DNA from: Selaginella tamariscina | Lineage: Eukaryota; Streptophyta; Lycopodiopsida; Selaginellales; Selaginellaceae | Length of the DNA stretch: 64,000 nt | Direction of reading: 5' to 3' | Assembly (NCBI GenBank): GCA_003024785.1 | Contig: PUQB01000054.1 | Location: 715,291 to 779,290, forward strand | In this document: positions 60,770-64,000 of the stretch, one piece after another | Position numbering within the stretch: position 1 is the first letter of the stretch | Layout: each line of letters begins with the position of its first letter | Position numbers and translations under genes: made by a program | Notes under the pieces: model-generated | Seen by the model: only the letters and a program-made list of their open reading frames with translations | The model's database searches: none | What the model was told of the DNA's origin: nothing

Positions 60770-62868
60770 GACGTCATATTAGGGACTGCCAGCTCATCAT
60801 CCACCTCATTAATAACAGGTAATAGTCAAAATGTCACATTCCCAGGTAGCACCGGTTCTAAAACAGGATATTATTGTTAATTGTTGTATTAATGAGTGAT
60901 TGACATCTAAGTTTTGAATGTTGTTAAAAAACACTACAATTTGCCAGCTAAGTCTTAGTTTAATTGAGTATACTAAATAATATTATTATTAATTTATTTT
61001 TAATATGGTTTAGAAGTATACAGCTTAGTTTGACTTTCCAATAATAAATGATAATTAAATATTTAAGCAACATAAAAATATGTGAATAACATTAGTACAA
61101 CAAATGCCAGGCTGGCTTGCGTGGTTGGCGAAGGCTGGCTCAAATGTACCTGCTCAGAAACGTGTTGTGTATGTGTATGTGTATGTGTCTACATATATGG
61201 TAATGAATAGCTCTATATAGTTAACATTTAGTTATATATTAAAAAAAATTTAAATCTTACCTTCATATTTTATATATATACCTTATAAGTTTTGAATTTA
61301 ATTACCCTTGGAACTTCATTGTTCATCTATTTAAAATTCACGGTTAACTTTAAATAATTAATAGTTAAACTTATATAAATGCCTTGATTTTTATTATGAT
61401 TATATTATATTGCAATTTATGTTAAATGGTATACATCTAAAAATTGAAATTTTAAGGATACATATTTAAATATGCAAAATTCGAGGGGTTAGATTTTAAA
61501 TCTTCTCTATATATTAACACATAATTAATATTTACGCATATATATATGAATTTGGTAGTATATTCTTCCTTCAATTATTGAGAGTACACCGTATAGAGTG
61601 TGGAGTATCGAGATTATTTGTTAGGAGGTCATGTCTACTTATGGGTTGGTATATTGTTTAGTTGGCAACAGTATATACATATATATTATAAAATGCATAT
61701 CCATACAAACACACTTTATGGAATTTTTTGTATTAAATTTTATATAAAATATGCATATATAATTTATATGTAAAATGCATATAAGTTATAAAATTTATAA
61801 TACGTACTGCATAACCCCGTATATACGTTAACACATTTGAAAGCTGTAAGGAATATCTTCGACCATATCAATCAAAGCATATTAATAAGATTAATAATTA
61901 AGTTTTAATTATCAATCTTACAAACAAAAGTGATGACAAAGACAGCTCACTATTCAATTATGATTAGTGAATTTTTTGATTTGATATATATGTCCATCCA
62001 AATTTTGCGGTTGGCTAGTTGATATCAAGGTAACTTATATATATTAATACGTAGTACACGTGTAATTCTCTTTCTTCACTTGTCAAAGTGTTATTTATAT
62101 TATTAATATATATAATATTTTATATAATCTTTATATTACTCTTTCTTTGGATGTTGATAATATAGAAAAAATATATTCTTATTAAATTGAGGTTGATTAA
62201 CATTTTTGTACCCAATTGTTGCACAATAGAATAATATACAAAACTTTTTAAAAATCAATTCAAAGGTTAAACCTTAAATCAGAACTATGTATAATGTGGA
62301 ATCGAAATATATCGACATCTTAATTACAATTCACTTTTCCATCTTTTATACCATTCTTTTTTCTTTTTTTCTTTTTAAAATTTTCCTTTCTTTACTTTAA
62401 TTTTTTTTTCTTAATTTTCTATAATTTTTTTAATTTTTTCCAATCATGTCTTTTCACAAGACCTTTTATATGATTCAAGCTTGTTATAATACACATGTAA
62501 CTAAACACTTTAATATTCAAAATATTACAATTTAGTTTAACACATGTTTTGATGGCCTTATACGTTAAATGATTTGTGTTAACATGCTAAGATTTTACAA
62601 CACCACCATTGAGTGTTCTCCAGTCTCTCCATGTACTTATTATCACATATTTATTAATTTGAGACTTTTTATGAATTTTAAAATTTTATTAATTATTTAA
62701 TTAATATTATTTAAATAAAAAGTATGTATTTTTAATTTGTTCTCAATTCTATAAAAATATAAAGAATTAATGTGAACTGGCAAAATTGCTTGTAATCTGT
62801 ATTAATATTTATTAAACATTATTTAATATGTTATAATAAATATGAGATTGTGAAAAAATTTCAAATTA
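60770..62868. other. AT-rich intergenic DNA
   Basis: No gene. A (GTGTAT)n stretch lies at about 61163-61187 and a T-rich tract at 62350-62430. Confidence 0.5.
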
Positions 62869-63450
62869 ATGAATATGTGCATTATAAGTCTTTTTAATGG
62901 ATTTTTTACTCATTTATCAATAGTTCATGGATTTGATTCTTTGGTGATGATTGATTATTTTTCAAAGATAACACATTTTATTTCATGTAACAAAACTTAT
63001 TCTAATTTTAATGTTATTGACTTGGATATATTAGGAGGTTTGTTATTTTCATGGCTTTTTAACGACATTGTTAATGATTATATTTCTTAGTTCACTTCCA
63101 AATTTTGAAGAGTTTATATATCAAGAATAAGTTGACCATAATTCATCACCCAAAAATAAATAGAATTAAATGGGTACATAAAAAGGACTCTTCAAACATT
63201 CAACATTTTTAATGTTTTACACAAACAGAATGTGAGTTGATTTATTTTTACTTATTGAGTTTGCTTCAACAAGCTCTAACATTCTTTTATGGGACATTAT
63301 TCATTTTTTATCAACTTTGATTTTCATTTTTAATGGTCTTACAACATTTCAATTGTGCTAACTTTAAAAGTTGTGTTGATGAACATATTGATCATTTCCA
63401 TTTTATTTAAAGTGAAGTCACTTATCATCTTTTACGAGTTTGAGCATCTT
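62869..63450 (+). pseudogene. Decayed Ty3/Gypsy integrase fragment
   Basis: HGFDSLVMIDYFSKITHFISC (62923-62985) is a weathered integrase core (usually FDS-VVVDRFSKMAHFIPC). After a stop come FTSKF, then HHPK in the place of HHPQTDGQTE, and CELIYFYLLSLLQQ, which lines up with the -LLP-AEFAYNSS part. It is very AT-biased compared with active elements, hence old. No LTR recognised. Confidence 0.6.
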
Positions 63451-64000
63451 AACAACATAAAACTAACATATCTCGTTATTTGTTGTTAAATATTAACTTG
63501 GGAACACATGGGATTTACAACGAATGAACCTTATAACCTACGTGCATGTACGGAACTGGGTTAAATTAAGGCTAACCCATGCAAATTCGTACCTGGTCGG
63601 GTTAATTGAGATTTCAAGTTTTTTGTATGTACGACTTAGGGATGGGTCTTCTGAAATAGAGGATCCATCGTATGTATGGGGTGGGTTGGGTGGGGGAAAT
63701 AGAGTAGAGCTGGGGTTGGGTTATAGTGGGAGGCTGTGGCTATGGCTAGGGATTGTAGTTGCAGATTCACACAGATTGATCAAATTTGCCTACAATGGTT
63801 AGGAGCAGTAGAAATGTCATTGTCTTTCTTCAACATGGACATCGTTGTGAGATGATAGGCTTCATTCGCATGAACAAGAATGCATCATTTGTTGCAATGA
63901 GGGGAAATTCATATATAAGCTTCCAGCTCTAGTTGGAAAAGAATGGCATTTCTTAGGGCCAATGCAACTTACTTTGACAACTTTGTAGGAGAAGCATCCA
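63451..64000. other. Window end, no supported gene
   Basis: An ORF of 92 codons (63524-63802) is Gly/Leu-rich because of G-tracts, and I do not recognise it. A stretch reading HGHRCEMIGFIRMNKNASFV (about 63837-63897) could be a coding remnant, but nothing confirms it. Confidence 0.3.

Noticed and set aside
1..64000. tRNA or rRNA genes
   Set aside because: No stretch with a convincing GGTTCRANNCC-type arm and cloverleaf was found by eye.

Overview
The window looks like nuclear DNA of a land plant, most likely a lycophyte of the Selaginella type. Evidence: a pure S-motif pentatricopeptide repeat (PPR) protein and a second PPR protein whose N-terminal wording is typical of lycophytes, an XTH cell-wall enzyme, a GRAS factor, an intronless CAF1, and a TSR1 gene with 23 short coding exons. 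The species is inference. Genes are fairly GC-rich and sit in very AT-rich intergenic DNA.

Layout. (1) About 0.6-7.8 kb and 28.4-36.05 kb are two direct copies of one segment. Each carries an unrecognised small-gene family: type A (2838, 31077) and type B (4260, 31842, plus an inverted extra copy at 30260-30471). Non-autonomous MITE-like elements with 9-bp target duplications lie in them; one (3639-3879) has a clean empty site in the other copy. (2) 7783-28317, at the junction of the two copies, is a nest of three transposons. The host is a minus-strand Ty3/Gypsy chromovirus. A 5'-truncated plus-strand Gypsy element with extra ORFs after the integrase lies in its gag. An 8.6-kb DNA transposon (7999-16631, 27-bp inverted ends) lies in its 3' LTR. 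(3) 36-64 kb holds host genes: CAF1 (+), PPR (-), TSR1 (-), GRAS (-), PPR (+), XTH (-), then a decayed Gypsy integrase.

The most unusual item is the DNA transposon. It carries a VGHTHEDID-type transposase gene, and divergent from it a gene that reads as a ParB-like domain followed by a DNA-methyltransferase-like motif I. Between them lies an array of about 13 copies of an 18-bp palindrome (GGCGGGATTAATCCCGCC); a 14th copy is in an intron of the methylase-like gene. An FCP1-like HAD phosphatase gene is further cargo. All ORFs of this copy are broken, so it is a fossil of what may be a self-modifying or self-marking transposon family.

Caution: most host genes here contain one or a few single-base frame breaks, several at homopolymers (four in TSR1 alone). 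This suggests residual sequencing errors as much as gene decay, so I give gene spans across the breaks.
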